A stretch of DNA of 42,745 bases, from positions 1-42,745 of IMG/VR virus record IMGVR_UViG_3300035698_004194; one strand, 5' to 3'. The stretch comes from a virus. Below, piece by piece: positions 33,101-39,647 of this stretch; position 1 is the stretch's first letter, and every line of letters starts with the position of its first letter. Made by a program: the position numbers and the translations under genes. The notes under the pieces are model-generated. The model saw only the letters and a program-made list of their open reading frames with translations. It ran no database searches and had not been told where the DNA came from.

Positions 33101-33213
33101 CGCCGGAAGAGCTTGCACGTGGTAAAGCAGCACAAGCGAGATACAAAAGCAATTACAAACGTGCTGTCATTCGTGGACGGTCACAGTCAAAAAGAGTCAC
33201 GACCACAAAATAA
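27124..33213 (+). CDS. Giant internal virion protein, 2029 aa
   Basis: By far the longest gene. It starts with two copies of S-K-Y-D-I-F-[SD]-D-L-V-P (residues ~4-13 and ~32-41). Residues ~175-225 and ~320-345 are small-residue hydrophobic stretches (M-A-A-S-V-A-A-A-V-T-T-G, V-G-G-V-V-A-G-G-I-L-G) that could insert into membrane. A long Lys/Ala/Pro/Glu-rich, probably disordered middle follows (~400-1000), then a small beta domain (F-E-I-N-G-E-T-F-K-V-D), and a helical C-terminal third with L-R-N-M-S-D-R-I-G-K-G. This is the layout of large proteins ejected with DNA that span the envelope of Gram-negative hosts. No polymerase or transglycosylase motif was seen. Confidence 0.7.
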   Translation: MAKSKYDIFSDLVPGRTSMVDPVQTQQPRTRSKYDIFDDLVPKASPLTYEEGKYGGPGPDMSQSIVQSQPITDQDRAEHAPGQLTQPQEPGWLAESKNALIRGGLRFGASVPGTMASILKLGKATSGMSPYSVAAEQGIGMKRDQDIKKLQSMAKSIYDEAGMESLRSQKKGAGSYILNTTLETLPMMAASVAAAVTTGPIGAIAVAGMAEGESAYQEAKNSGADEGTAQTERLIVGTINGLIEQMQAAKILKIGKEVAGPALQAIKTAIKDKAYKRLGKEIGKIGLKQVATAVSEGVEEALQETVAMGAAKIGHDGSFDLAKIPEAFVGGVVAGGILGAAGSLANTAIQTGTQDQAPATKTTDVGPEPVPSISDLKIGEGAPSIETLIEQKKAESEQREANARETKQTRTRLVQDQVRLYRAWDKAESGTGEQKAIGQAIYDIKFQIDQIDGVQDPIDGRPFKPPEIEDSKKLVEKKTEVDNAIKERFPVEKAQKPIIIPKSKPVQAEPVRPDIKVKKQSVQKAMADFKANQKAPIEMDRPRLVKYVDKISRSQDFGQLFDDLKTFTEDTVKRLEAYAKRYPSKFPADMRPILDDAVRERKEGLAHSRLLKQHERGSSKATNKLINMNLPTYEELLAKAQDGDQDAAQQIVDGRYRELIVDEPKKARRKPVEPTKAEKVQPAPKPDIAPAAVQEPTVKAKEAPVETKVEAKAAEPVKTKEDKGVFDPKNPPAKEGSNISAIKLDDGTILFDKNAKVHADMLESLKIDTADIADGGFIIRGEYVSGSADIPGIAAQAKAKKRVEQLLVERTKPTPTTPVQTAKQRNEARRADRKAKLEARKKKTADGAKEVKRRLNAQEKTVPEIVETKPVTKKKTLSDQKSVPPKPPVVAETPAKVAEAKSTEQLEAEAKAKRKADRLKKKLAKIDKKAKSKGRSGMSPDQRDRNPIGARVEDAGGIQNPGNKFGEQDAFLNVPLRFRASKGTGQSIDEMLGMLQEEGLLDDNATMYDLAIALQGSKKSIETTAKKFAKQQDAKEAQATKNHDRVGHRDLAEGDVFEINGETFKVDKETDTALRVKDGVDFWIPFESDETILIDKGTLKKSEKARPEETDLSGDFTQGLEETTRPPVGISKGLSGQTVFDAGSTSGTQFEMFNKEDTKTTKAITEDAEKNDAVGQMTLGGTEKQAPPAKPKPKPPKTPPKDQGDLFEGDTPLPPPKGPGLGPQAGTAPIIEDVATAIASHGMQFAGNVSDLTKSVLTLLKRNLKAATTFMRTLGNAGKATAEDIDEITFKVSQHTGTDEVDIRRVFKGTNKAQRVKIAKGVNKRIKVADLPKWMRPRVEQLRAILDRSMNAARELNVQRNVRGQKILIGGSGKAFPQIPNAAGIKFLEAAKEESFGNPEVLKWANQQVAAGKFESQASALKALNAYHDSMLRGTNQYLESFRVELDEDMIEWDGSKVLPQLLEKNWMTVEGVRKWGLDFTVIDARVEIIKDQYGNDAAQRVKSFVQTSFGLASPASQAVTKISNMIRAFQFITKVATSPLTVLRNMSDRIGKGMMISPTGFVRATVEYPPFVNAFIKSSQAIEERMIRGGAVFGHGSLSEGYEAGNLFSELTSAPFTTSERGNQVFIAQVAYHKLMYDLHILETAREGTISKALNAVQTVFGVSEKQAEARVGSRLLGKIDAGQEITQDDVYRFLHEAVRDKAFPMILSTKPIWYDSHPMMKVLAQFKTWPVRQTKMIWDDVLKYTVKTGDMTRLIGFVTGTLIAGELYNIMRDFFYEKEESVLSQLQKPTEDQKIARAVLSDLVDGGLVGMLADFSYGIKDWALGVSANTGKNVSDAFTNIRKAPRLADAALVKLLMKEVAPARQIKSLMTRLNKESMTHDYQKYRAISWQFKEGVQNPTVIKKIQSYTDDVVYGFKDYGISEKTLAYEMLSRQVVAGDTKKAARFAEYLYDLEPDDRKAVEKGLVSSMNRRAPFGVLNHDEQAALAATMSPEELARGKAAQARYKSNYKRAVIRGRSQSKRVTTTK

Positions 33214-33216
33214 ATC

Positions 33217-33356
33217 TGTCATAACCATTGTCATAGTCACGACTTGTCATACCGATATAATATTTCTCTAATTTTGTCATTGACAATGTCATTTCCAAAG
33301 TCATAATTAAGCATGTTCAAAATGACAGTATGACATTTCAATAAAGGATTATGACA
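33217..33356 (+). promoter_or_regulatory. Operator cluster of TGTCAT boxes upstream of the MerR-like gene
   Basis: TGTCAT occurs at 33217, 33229, 33245, 33275 and 33287, with variants AGTCAC at 33235 and AGTCAT at 33299. The inverted form ATGACA starts at 33322, 33330 and 33351. Several steps are exactly 12 bp (33217-33229, 33275-33287-33299). Positions 33274-33286 form the palindrome TTGTCATTGACAA. The last box nearly touches the start codon at 33358. This fits cooperative binding by the downstream HTH protein. Confidence 0.65.
33280..33307 (+). promoter_or_regulatory. Early promoter overlapped by operators
   Basis: TTGACA at 33280-33285, 16-bp spacer, CATAAT at 33302-33307. The -35 lies in the palindrome TTGTCATTGACAA and the -10 overlaps the AGTCAT variant box, so protein bound there would block RNA polymerase. 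It points at the MerR-like gene and the early operon. A lone TATAAT at 33256 lacks a properly spaced -35. Confidence 0.6.
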
Positions 33357-33357
33357 G

Positions 33358-33540
33358 ATGGCAAAGAAAGCACAAAAGTACACAACCCGAGAAGTCGCCA
33401 AAGTAATTGGCCTGAAACCCAATACGGTCGTCGTGTATATCAAACGCGGAATGATCGTTGCACCAAAAAAAGACAAGTCTTGGCATTATGCCTGGACTGT
33501 GACTGATATTCGCAGGACCAGGAAGGCCCTAAACAGATAA
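33358..33540 (+). CDS. Small MerR-like helix-turn-helix regulator
   Basis: A 60-residue protein with a basic N-terminus and a MerR-type HTH: Y-T-T-R-E-V-A-K-V-I-G-L-K-P-N-T-V-V-V-Y-I-K-R-G-M-I-V, then a W-x-x-T-D-I-R-R wing. It lacks the usual MerR effector domain, as in excisionases and other small phage regulators. AAGGA lies about 9 nt upstream of ATG 33358. The dense TGTCAT cluster in its own promoter suggests autoregulation, and the matching palindrome at 970-980 suggests a second target. It is the first gene after the late region. Confidence 0.7.
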   Translation: MAKKAQKYTTREVAKVIGLKPNTVVVYIKRGMIVAPKKDKSWHYAWTVTDIRRTRKALNR

Positions 33541-33579
33541 TTCGCTCGCATGGATGCTAACTTGATGGACCGTCAATTT

Positions 33580-33607
33580 TGGTCATGGATGACCAGCTCT
33601 TTGAAAA
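33580..33607 (+). promoter_or_regulatory. Hairpin plus boxA-like antitermination element
   Basis: TGGTCA/TGACCA (33580-33585 with 33590-33595) form a 6-bp hairpin, directly followed by GCTCTTTGAAAA (33596-33607), close to the rRNA-operon boxA (GCTCTTTAACAA). The order hairpin then boxA matches rrn leaders. Binding by NusB/S10 is inferred. Confidence 0.45.
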
Positions 33608-33610
33608 CAG

Positions 33611-33691
33611 AACGCAATCGGCTATGTGTGGCATCGCAAGGCATGCATAGACTGGCATGTACATAAGAGACTCAGTACTACCGATTGCGTT
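33611..33691 (+). ncRNA. Structured RNA domain closed by an 11-bp stem
   Basis: AACGCAATCGG (33611-33621) pairs perfectly with CCGATTGCGTT (33681-33691). Inside, CTATG (33622-33626) pairs with CATAG (33646-33650). The remaining ~30 nt contain GTAC repeats. It is not a simple terminator because no U-run follows. It does not match an RNA family I know. Confidence 0.4.
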
Positions 33692-33708
33692 TAACATTGC
33701 AAGCTTGC

Positions 33709-33733
33709 GTCGGTTCGAATCCGGCTCTCGCTA
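33709..33733 (+). other. tRNA 3'-end-like sequence (T-arm plus acceptor strand)
   Basis: A 5-bp stem (GTCGG/CCGGC) with loop TTCGAAT has exactly tRNA T-arm geometry and is followed by TCTCGCT-A as a 3' acceptor strand. The required 5' strand AGCGAGA is absent upstream. It may be a tRNA remnant, an attachment-site core, or chance. Confidence 0.35.
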
Positions 33734-33823
33734 TTACCTGTCAATGCAGTGGCAGTAAGGTAAATGCTGTACGGGCCAGTACAAGGCTGGCAAACTTATT
33801 AACCCCTTTGGAAAGGCAGTACC

Positions 33824-34507
33824 ATGACAAACAAAGAAGTAAGAGAAGCTATTATTGATACATTGTCTATCATCCAACGCGAAGGTATCAACGAACTGTT
33901 GGATTACCTGGTAAGCACAGACTTTTACACAGCGCCTGCATCCACGAGATACCACGGATGTTACGAGGGTGGTTTGGCTCAACATTCATACGATGTGTAT
34001 TTTCGGTTGCTTATGTTCTATCGCACACTGAACCCCGGAAAGGCTACAGGACTGGGGCAGAACCCACTTCCACTTACCGAAGAAAACATCGCCATCGCCG
34101 CGATACTGCACGATGTTTGCAAGGTCGATGCTTATCGCAAGACAAAGAAGCCCGACGCAAAGGTGCCTTATTATTGGAACAAAGCTACGCCCAAAGGCCA
34201 CGCCATATTGTCAATAAGTCGCATTAAGTCAATCATCGAATTGGAGCCCATTGAAGAGTTGATCATACGCTATCACATGGGCGTCTATGGCCTCAATGAG
34301 TTCTATGGCCCTAAAGACTGGGGTTCGGGCGAATACCCTCTACGTGGCGATCACATCAACACTGAAAGCATGAGCAAGGAAGAAAGTAAAAAGTACCGCT
34401 ACGGCAAGAGCTTGGCAAATGCCTGGTATCACAACCCCATTTGCAAATTGGCATATTTTGCTGATGAATTGGCCACACTGTCAGAAAAACAATCCGAATC
34501 CAAATAG
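33824..34507 (+). CDS. HD-domain phosphohydrolase
   Basis: A 227-residue protein with the metal-binding set of the HD superfamily: R-Y-H-G-C-Y-E-G-G-L-A-Q-H-S near 42-55, the H-D pair in I-L-H-D-V-C-K-V at 96-97, G-H-A-I-L-S near 125-130, Y-H-M-G-V-Y near 150, and a later F-A-D-E-L-A-T. Phage members of this type hydrolyse nucleotides or cyclic nucleotides; the substrate cannot be told from sequence. GGAAAGG precedes ATG 33824. A terminator-like hairpin follows, so it may be expressed apart from the recombination genes. Confidence 0.8.
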   Translation: MTNKEVREAIIDTLSIIQREGINELLDYLVSTDFYTAPASTRYHGCYEGGLAQHSYDVYFRLLMFYRTLNPGKATGLGQNPLPLTEENIAIAAILHDVCKVDAYRKTKKPDAKVPYYWNKATPKGHAILSISRIKSIIELEPIEELIIRYHMGVYGLNEFYGPKDWGSGEYPLRGDHINTESMSKEESKKYRYGKSLANAWYHNPICKLAYFADELATLSEKQSESK

Positions 34508-34521
34508 ACTTTCCAAATGGG

Positions 34522-34572
34522 CCGGGCGTCCTGACTCCTGACTCCTGACGTGACAGGGCGTCCGGTTTTATT
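34522..34572 (+). terminator. Rho-independent terminator with a triplicated 7-bp loop
   Basis: CCGGGCGTCCTG (34522-34533) pairs over 12 positions (two G-U) with CAGGGCGTCCGG (34554-34565), followed by TTTTATTT. The loop region includes three tandem TCCTGAC units (34529-34549, the first partly in the stem). Confidence 0.75.
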
Positions 34573-34592
34573 TCACATATGAAGAGGAAATC

Positions 34593-36557
34593 ATGAGAAC
34601 CATAAAAATAATATCACTATTAATCGAGAACTTTAAGGCCGTCAAGTCGTTCAGTCAAGACTTTGATGGCCACAATGCAAGTATCCACGGAGAGACAGGT
34701 GCGGGAAAGACCTCCGTTCAAGATTCCATCATATGGCTCTGGACTGATAAGAATTCAGAAGGCCGTTCGGCATCGGGAAAGTCTCACTTTGATATTCGCC
34801 CAATCTACACCACAGGCCCGAATATGGGAGAGTATGTACCCGATGTTATAACCGCAGTGCAAGCTGTATACCTCTTTGACGGTGACACCTACACTATGCG
34901 TAAGGAGCATAAGGAAAACATCGTCAAGGGCAAGCTCAAGGGCTATGTGACTGAACGCTGGATTGACGAGGTTCCGTACACTGCCACAGCGTTTGAAAAG
35001 TGGATCGAAGAGAGGATTCCCGCAAGTGTGTTCAAAAAACTCACAGACCTGAAACATTTCAACGAGACTCTGAAGTGGCAAGATAGACGATTAGAACTCA
35101 CATCGCTTGCCCCGGACGTGAAGCAGCCAGATGGTTTTGAGGATCTGGACAAGGCCAAGGAAGGCCGTACTATTGAGCAGTACAGGACGGTGCTGTCAAC
35201 GCGCAAGACTAAGGCTGAGAAGGATCAGGCCAGCAACGTCACACGCATTGATGAGAACCAGGGCAAACTGGCTGAATACGCTGAGGCTGGCGACTTCAAA
35301 GTAATGCAAGAGCAACGGGATACGTGCAAGGCCGAACTGAAAATTATAGATGAGGACAGAAAACACTTTCTGGCTCAAGAGCAGGAACGACAAGGCAAGC
35401 TTGATGGCATCAATGCTGTCAAGGGCAAACTGTCTGCCCGAGAGGTGGAATTGGTAAAAGATATGACCGGCATACAAGATCTTGTGGCTGAGAAATCAGA
35501 CTTGGTCTTGGCAGTACAGAAGTTAAAGGACGTCGACACGTTCAATCAAACTGCGATTATGCGTAAAAACAACGAACTTGCTATTTTCAAAGAATCGCTC
35601 CAAGAAAGGACTGAGGCGCTATCAAAGCTGGCAGGTGAGAAAAAAGAAGTCATGGCTCATAAAGACTCTCTGGTGTGTTACGCCTGCGGCCAAAGTCTTC
35701 CTGGTAACAAGGTTAAGGAGTTAGATAACAAGAAGCAGGCCAGACTTGCTGAGATCAATGAGAAGGGCCGCAACGCCCGAACAAACGTCAACCTCGCGTC
35801 TGCTGAGGTTCAGAATGTTGAGACTGACTTGATCCAGTTTACTTTGAAGGCTAATGCGGCTAAGGAGGAAACTGTTCGACAGATCGCCCTGTCTGATGTA
35901 CGCACGGCAGAGATCAACGAACTAATCAACAACAACAAAACCACGAAACCGGAAGACGATGAAGCCTGGGTCACGATCAGTCACGAGCTGGAAGCTCTGA
36001 AAGCTGATCTAGGTACTTCTTTATCTGAAAGGCTCCAGGGCCTGGACGAAGCACGAACAGGCAAGAGTGAGGACCTGGACACGCTCAACGCATCGTTGGC
36101 TAAGAAGGACTCCATTAAAGAGATTAAGGACCGCATCAAAGAATTAAAAAAGGCGAACCAGGGCCTTGGCCAAATCCTGGCTGATACTCAGAAGATGCTG
36201 GACCGCATCGACGAATACAAGACCCGAGAGAGTGTTTTGATTGAGCAGGCCGTTAATGGCAAGTTTAAGCTGGTCACGTGGAAGCTGTTCGGCTCATTTT
36301 TGAACGGTAACGCCGACCCGTGCTGTGTGGCCCTGCTGAAAGGTAAACCTTATACGGAGTGCTCCACGGGTGAAAAGATCATGATAAACAACGACATCGC
36401 CAATACCATGGCAGAGTTTGAGGGTTACAACATACCTCGCTTCATCGATGATGTTGTTTTGGTTACACATGCCATTGATACAGATTGCCAGACCATTCGT
36501 TTGGTGACTGATGAAAATCAAAATAAGTTGAAAGTTGTCATTGAAAAGGATGTGTAA
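34593..36557 (+). CDS. SbcC/Rad50-like ATPase
   Basis: A 654-residue SMC-type ATPase. Walker A is G-E-T-G-A-G-K-T-S at residues 33-41. Long heptad-rich helices span ~170-360 and 375-560, separated by a zinc-hook motif C-Y-A-C-G near 361. The C-terminal head shows C-S-T-G-E-K near 590 as the signature motif, followed by R-F-I-D-D-V-V-L-V as an atypical Walker B. Cellular SbcC is about 1000 residues, so this is a short phage version. No SbcD nuclease gene is adjacent; the RecT next door suggests it acts in phage recombination or end processing. It starts 20 nt after a terminator. Confidence 0.75.
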   Translation: MRTIKIISLLIENFKAVKSFSQDFDGHNASIHGETGAGKTSVQDSIIWLWTDKNSEGRSASGKSHFDIRPIYTTGPNMGEYVPDVITAVQAVYLFDGDTYTMRKEHKENIVKGKLKGYVTERWIDEVPYTATAFEKWIEERIPASVFKKLTDLKHFNETLKWQDRRLELTSLAPDVKQPDGFEDLDKAKEGRTIEQYRTVLSTRKTKAEKDQASNVTRIDENQGKLAEYAEAGDFKVMQEQRDTCKAELKIIDEDRKHFLAQEQERQGKLDGINAVKGKLSAREVELVKDMTGIQDLVAEKSDLVLAVQKLKDVDTFNQTAIMRKNNELAIFKESLQERTEALSKLAGEKKEVMAHKDSLVCYACGQSLPGNKVKELDNKKQARLAEINEKGRNARTNVNLASAEVQNVETDLIQFTLKANAAKEETVRQIALSDVRTAEINELINNNKTTKPEDDEAWVTISHELEALKADLGTSLSERLQGLDEARTGKSEDLDTLNASLAKKDSIKEIKDRIKELKKANQGLGQILADTQKMLDRIDEYKTRESVLIEQAVNGKFKLVTWKLFGSFLNGNADPCCVALLKGKPYTECSTGEKIMINNDIANTMAEFEGYNIPRFIDDVVLVTHAIDTDCQTIRLVTDENQNKLKVVIEKDV

Positions 36558-36559
36558 TC

Positions 36560-37426
36560 ATGGCAGAAACGCAATTAGAAGTAATCAAAAAGACGTTCGT
36601 TTCATCAAAGGCAATCAAAACCTTTGAGGATGCTTTACCGAATTGCACAGGAGAGCACGCGGTCGCTGTGGCTAAACGGTTCGCGAAGATGTGCTGTACA
36701 GCGATCACAAACAACCCATCACTCCAGAGATGTTCCGTGTCAAGTCTTATAAGGTCGGCTAGTGTATCGGCAAGCCTGGACTTGGACATTGACGTGAGAG
36801 GTTTGGCGTACCTTGTACCGTACAAAAACAATGGAGTCATGGAAGCACAGTTTCAAATTGGCTACCTAGGCCTTATGGAATTGGCGTATCGTTCTGGCAA
36901 GGTCACAAACATATCAGCTCATTGCATCTACGAGAGCGAAAAAAAGCAAGTGACAGTCACCCGAGAAGATGGTCGTTGGTCTGTGGTGCATCCGTTTTCT
37001 TGGGATATGCCTACCGGTGAAATAGTTGCCGTGTACGCCACGGCCTACATTAAAGATCATGGGCCTGTAACTTCGGTTTTACGTGCTGCTGAAGTCGAGA
37101 AATTACGCAAGAGGTCGAAGGCTCCCAATAGTCCGGCTTGGACCAATGACAAGCCTGCCATGTACAAGAAGACAGTCGTTAGGCAATTGGCTAAGTTTTT
37201 ACCTAAGTCAATCACTGAAGACTTATCAAAAGGGGCCGCTATGGACGAAATAGAATCGTTCGATAATGCGCAGGGCAATGCCCAAGAACATATCAATCAA
37301 ACAATGGGCTCTGAAATTATCGACGCTGAGCCAATTGTTGACGAAGCCACTGGAGAGTTAAGATCCCCTGACGCTGTGCCTGATCCTAACGCTGTGCCTT
37401 CTGATGAAGACTGGGACAAAGACTAA
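36560..37426 (+). CDS. recT: RecT single-strand annealing recombinase
   Basis: A 288-residue RecT-family protein that coats single-stranded DNA and anneals complementary strands. Recognisable parts are the L-I-R-S-A-S-V-S-A-S-L-D-L-D segment, Y-L-V-P-Y-K-N-N-G with F-Q-I-G-Y-L-G-L-M-E-L-A-Y-R-S-G-K, then D-K-P-A-M-Y-K-K-T-V-V-R-Q-L-A-K-F-L-P. The acidic C-terminal ~50 residues are typical of the family. No obvious RecE exonuclease accompanies it; the SbcC-like or MBL-fold neighbour may supply processing. The stop overlaps the next ATG (TAATG). Confidence 0.88.
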   Translation: MAETQLEVIKKTFVSSKAIKTFEDALPNCTGEHAVAVAKRFAKMCCTAITNNPSLQRCSVSSLIRSASVSASLDLDIDVRGLAYLVPYKNNGVMEAQFQIGYLGLMELAYRSGKVTNISAHCIYESEKKQVTVTREDGRWSVVHPFSWDMPTGEIVAVYATAYIKDHGPVTSVLRAAEVEKLRKRSKAPNSPAWTNDKPAMYKKTVVRQLAKFLPKSITEDLSKGAAMDEIESFDNAQGNAQEHINQTMGSEIIDAEPIVDEATGELRSPDAVPDPNAVPSDEDWDKD

Positions 37427-38151
37427 TGATCTTTAAACAGCATTACTCAGGTTCGCTAGGCAACCTCTACACCATCACGAACGCGCAGGGTCAACGATTG
37501 ATTATTGACCCTGGCGTTTCCTGGGGCGATGTGCTCAAGGCCTTGGACTACGACTTGACGGACGTGGTGGGGTGCTTGGTCACACATGAGCATGGCGATC
37601 ATTCTAAGAGTGCGGAGAAGGTTATAGAGTACGGTATTGACGTTTGGATGAGTGCGGGAACGCGCGACGCGATAAAGTTTAGAAATGATTTGAATAGGAA
37701 GTCAGTGTACATTCTGGAGTCCTCTGTAGTTGAGACGGGCATAGGAAATTTTAGTGTCCTACCATTTAACACTGTGCATGATGCTCAAGAACCATTTGGC
37801 TTTGTCATAAGCTGCAACGATGAATATTTATTGTTTGCTACGGATACCTCAAACATCACCCAAAAGTTCGAACATAAGTTTTCAATAATCGCAATCGAAT
37901 GCTCGTACGACGCGATAATCCTCCTGGACATGATAGAACGGCAGACGATTAACGAAACCCTGGCCAAGCGACTCCTGACCAGTCATATGGAAAAGGAAAA
38001 CGCCAAGCGATACCTCAGGGAATTTTGTGAGATGTCACAATGTCGAGAACTTCACTTGCTACACATGAGTGGGGATAACATTAACCATGAAAAGACGCGA
38101 CAGGAATTTGAGGATGAATTTTTTGTTTCGACTGTAATTTGTGCGGAATGA
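37426..38151 (+). CDS. Metallo-beta-lactamase-fold hydrolase
   Basis: A 241-residue protein with the metal motif T-H-E-H-G-D-H at 53-59, preceded by L-I-I-D-P-G. Later F-A-T-D-T-S (about 145-150) gives the bridging Asp, and a C-terminal L-L-H-M-S-G fits the last His. Phage members of this type often sit beside recT and are thought to act on nucleic acid, but substrate is unproven. Expression is probably coupled to RecT. Confidence 0.75.
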   Translation: MIFKQHYSGSLGNLYTITNAQGQRLIIDPGVSWGDVLKALDYDLTDVVGCLVTHEHGDHSKSAEKVIEYGIDVWMSAGTRDAIKFRNDLNRKSVYILESSVVETGIGNFSVLPFNTVHDAQEPFGFVISCNDEYLLFATDTSNITQKFEHKFSIIAIECSYDAIILLDMIERQTINETLAKRLLTSHMEKENAKRYLREFCEMSQCRELHLLHMSGDNINHEKTRQEFEDEFFVSTVICAE

Positions 38152-38180
38152 CTATGAAGCCCAAAACCAGGAGTAAGGCA

Positions 38181-38615
38181 ATGAGAATAGAATTCTGTGT
38201 ATACGGAAGAATTGCAGGATCAGGTTCTAAAACCGCCATGATGAAAAGTGGCCGAAACATTATGGTCCCCGCTAGTAAGTACTCTAAACCTTGGATGAAG
38301 CAAGTGAACTTCAAAGCGCGTACGGCTTATAATGGCATGCCTCTAAAAGGGCCTTTGCGTGTCTGCATGACGTTCACAGTAGACAGGCCAAGTAATCATT
38401 ACGGTACAGGACGCAACGCTGGAGTGCTCAAGTCGTCTGCTCCTACATATCCTCACAAACGGAATTGGCCTGACCTAACAAAGTTAGTCAGGTCTACAGA
38501 AGACGCCATGGAGGGCGTCATTTTCAAGAACGATAAGCAAGTAGTTGAGCAGAATAATTCTATTGTCTACGGACATCCTATGGGTGTAATTGTAATAGTG
38601 ATTACTCTTGAGTAG
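38181..38615 (+). CDS. rusA: RusA-family Holliday junction resolvase
   Basis: The start at MRIEFCVYGR is chosen because AGGAG lies 7 nt upstream and because RusA proteins start this way; an in-frame ATG at 38148 overlaps the previous stop. The 144-residue protein holds W-P-D-L-T-K-L-V-R-S-T-E-D-A-M-E-G-V at about 97-113 and K-N-D-K-Q-V-V near 116-122, the conserved Asp-bearing core of RusA. It would cut recombination or replication intermediates before packaging. Confidence 0.85.
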   Translation: MRIEFCVYGRIAGSGSKTAMMKSGRNIMVPASKYSKPWMKQVNFKARTAYNGMPLKGPLRVCMTFTVDRPSNHYGTGRNAGVLKSSAPTYPHKRNWPDLTKLVRSTEDAMEGVIFKNDKQVVEQNNSIVYGHPMGVIVIVITLE

Positions 38616-38649
38616 TTGTCAACGTATTATTTTAAAGGAGCTTTGAGAA

Positions 38650-39045
38650 ATGGCAAAAGTAAATACTGACGCGGCTGGAACCAAAGCCAAAAAAGATACG
38701 ATCATGTCAAAGGTCGAAGACAGGTTCTTGGACTACAAATTGACCGAAAAGGAAATTGCTGAAGCCTCCCAGTCGTTGGCCAAACACCTGGGGCAAATGA
38801 ACGCCCTGGATGACCAATTGAAGGCCATAAAAGCTGAATTCAAAGCCAAGGTAGAGAAGTGTCAGGCCGACATTAATGTGCAGGTCGGGCTTGTCCGGGA
38901 CAAAAAAGAGACACGCCTGATTCCGTGCGATGTCGAATTCAATTATACCGCCTGCACGATCAAGGTCACACGAAAAGACACGAAAGAGATCATTTCTGAT
39001 CGTAAGATGACCGGCAACGAAAAGCAGATGGATATGAACTTTTAA
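38650..39045 (+). CDS. Conserved phage protein near recombination genes, 131 aa
   Basis: The N-terminal half is a helical hairpin or coiled coil (L-T-E-K-E-I-A-E-A-S, K-A-I-K-A-E-F-K-A-K). The C-terminal half ends in the pattern T-R-K-D-T-K-E-I-I-S-D-R-K-M-T, then N-E-K-Q-M-D. I recognise this layout from many phage early regions where the product is uncharacterised. AAAGGAG precedes the ATG. Confidence 0.6.
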   Translation: MAKVNTDAAGTKAKKDTIMSKVEDRFLDYKLTEKEIAEASQSLAKHLGQMNALDDQLKAIKAEFKAKVEKCQADINVQVGLVRDKKETRLIPCDVEFNYTACTIKVTRKDTKEIISDRKMTGNEKQMDMNF

Positions 39046-39077
39046 GAACAAAAAAGCATCATTGGAAAAGGGTAATA

Positions 39078-39395
39078 ATGTCTTCTATATCAAGAAATCC
39101 GGCATACATCGCGGGTAAAAATGAATTTTTGGACGGCAACCCGTCAGACGCGAAAGATTGGGAAACGAACAAACAAAAGCAAGCTTACTGGGACGGCTAT
39201 ACTAAAGCCCGTGTGAGAGCTGAAAAATTCGCCAACCGCTACAAACAGAAAGAGACTCCACCAAACCCAGTGGTTACCTGTGCCGCTACAGGCAAGCCAG
39301 GCCGTGAAAAAACCATGGGAGCGTATGACGTGGCCAATAATGTATTCTTTGTGTCTGGCGATGTGATGGACTCATTCCATGGGATTAATGATTGA
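39078..39395 (+). CDS. Hypothetical protein with Rmf-like N-terminus, 105 aa
   Basis: The first ~55 residues (A-Y-I-A-G-K-N-E-F-L-D-G-N, then A-Y-W-D-G-Y-T-K-A-R) resemble the G-x-x-A-x-x-x-G-x-x-x-x-x-x-x-W-x-x-G pattern of ribosome modulation factor-like phage proteins. The rest has no recognised motif. The resemblance is short, so a role on ribosomes is only a possibility. A 514-nt noncoding region follows. Confidence 0.5.
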   Translation: MSSISRNPAYIAGKNEFLDGNPSDAKDWETNKQKQAYWDGYTKARVRAEKFANRYKQKETPPNPVVTCAATGKPGREKTMGAYDVANNVFFVSGDVMDSFHGIND

Positions 39396-39416
39396 AACCC
39401 AAAAAAATAGTAGCAC

Positions 39417-39468
39417 GCTTCCCCAGGTGGGCCGTCCGGACGGTGTGAGATTCGAAGCTCACGGGAGC
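39417..39468 (+). other. tRNA-like fold without anticodon arm
   Basis: GCTTCC (39417-39422) pairs with GGGAGC (39463-39468, one G-U) like an acceptor stem. Directly inside its 3' strand is a 5-bp arm GTGAG/CTCAC with an 8-nt loop ATTCGAAG, close to a T-arm. The rest is a short CCGT/ACGG hairpin. It lacks a normal anticodon arm, so it is not a functional canonical tRNA. Confidence 0.3.
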
Positions 39469-39647
39469 ATTTCTCCGATGAGCGTATAGGACGGAATGTA
39501 GACAGATGCTCGCTCAGTAATGTCTACCGGCGTCAGAGGCCGTAATAAGCGATGACCGTGTGGCAAGATGCTCTGATTGCGGTGACAAGCCGGGAGAGAC
39601 CGGCAAACTTTGTGAACCAAAAAGCAATAGCTTTTACGGATCGGCTG

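Larger units (their letters stand above)
33541..33823 (+). other. Noncoding structured region before the HD gene
   Basis: A 283-nt stretch without a supported ORF. In order it holds a hairpin with boxA-like sequence (33580-33607), an 11-bp-stemmed domain (33611-33691), the palindrome GCAAGCTTGC (33699-33708), a tRNA T-arm look-alike (33709-33733) and a TTACCT/AGGTAA stem (33734-33739 with 33758-33763). It is probably transcribed from the early promoter. No intact tRNA could be folded here by eye. Confidence 0.5.

Noticed and set aside
33650-33733. Complete tRNA ending at the T-arm-like motif
   Set aside because: The 3' acceptor strand TCTCGCT finds no matching 5' strand, and neither a D-arm with GG nor a proper anticodon arm can be formed.
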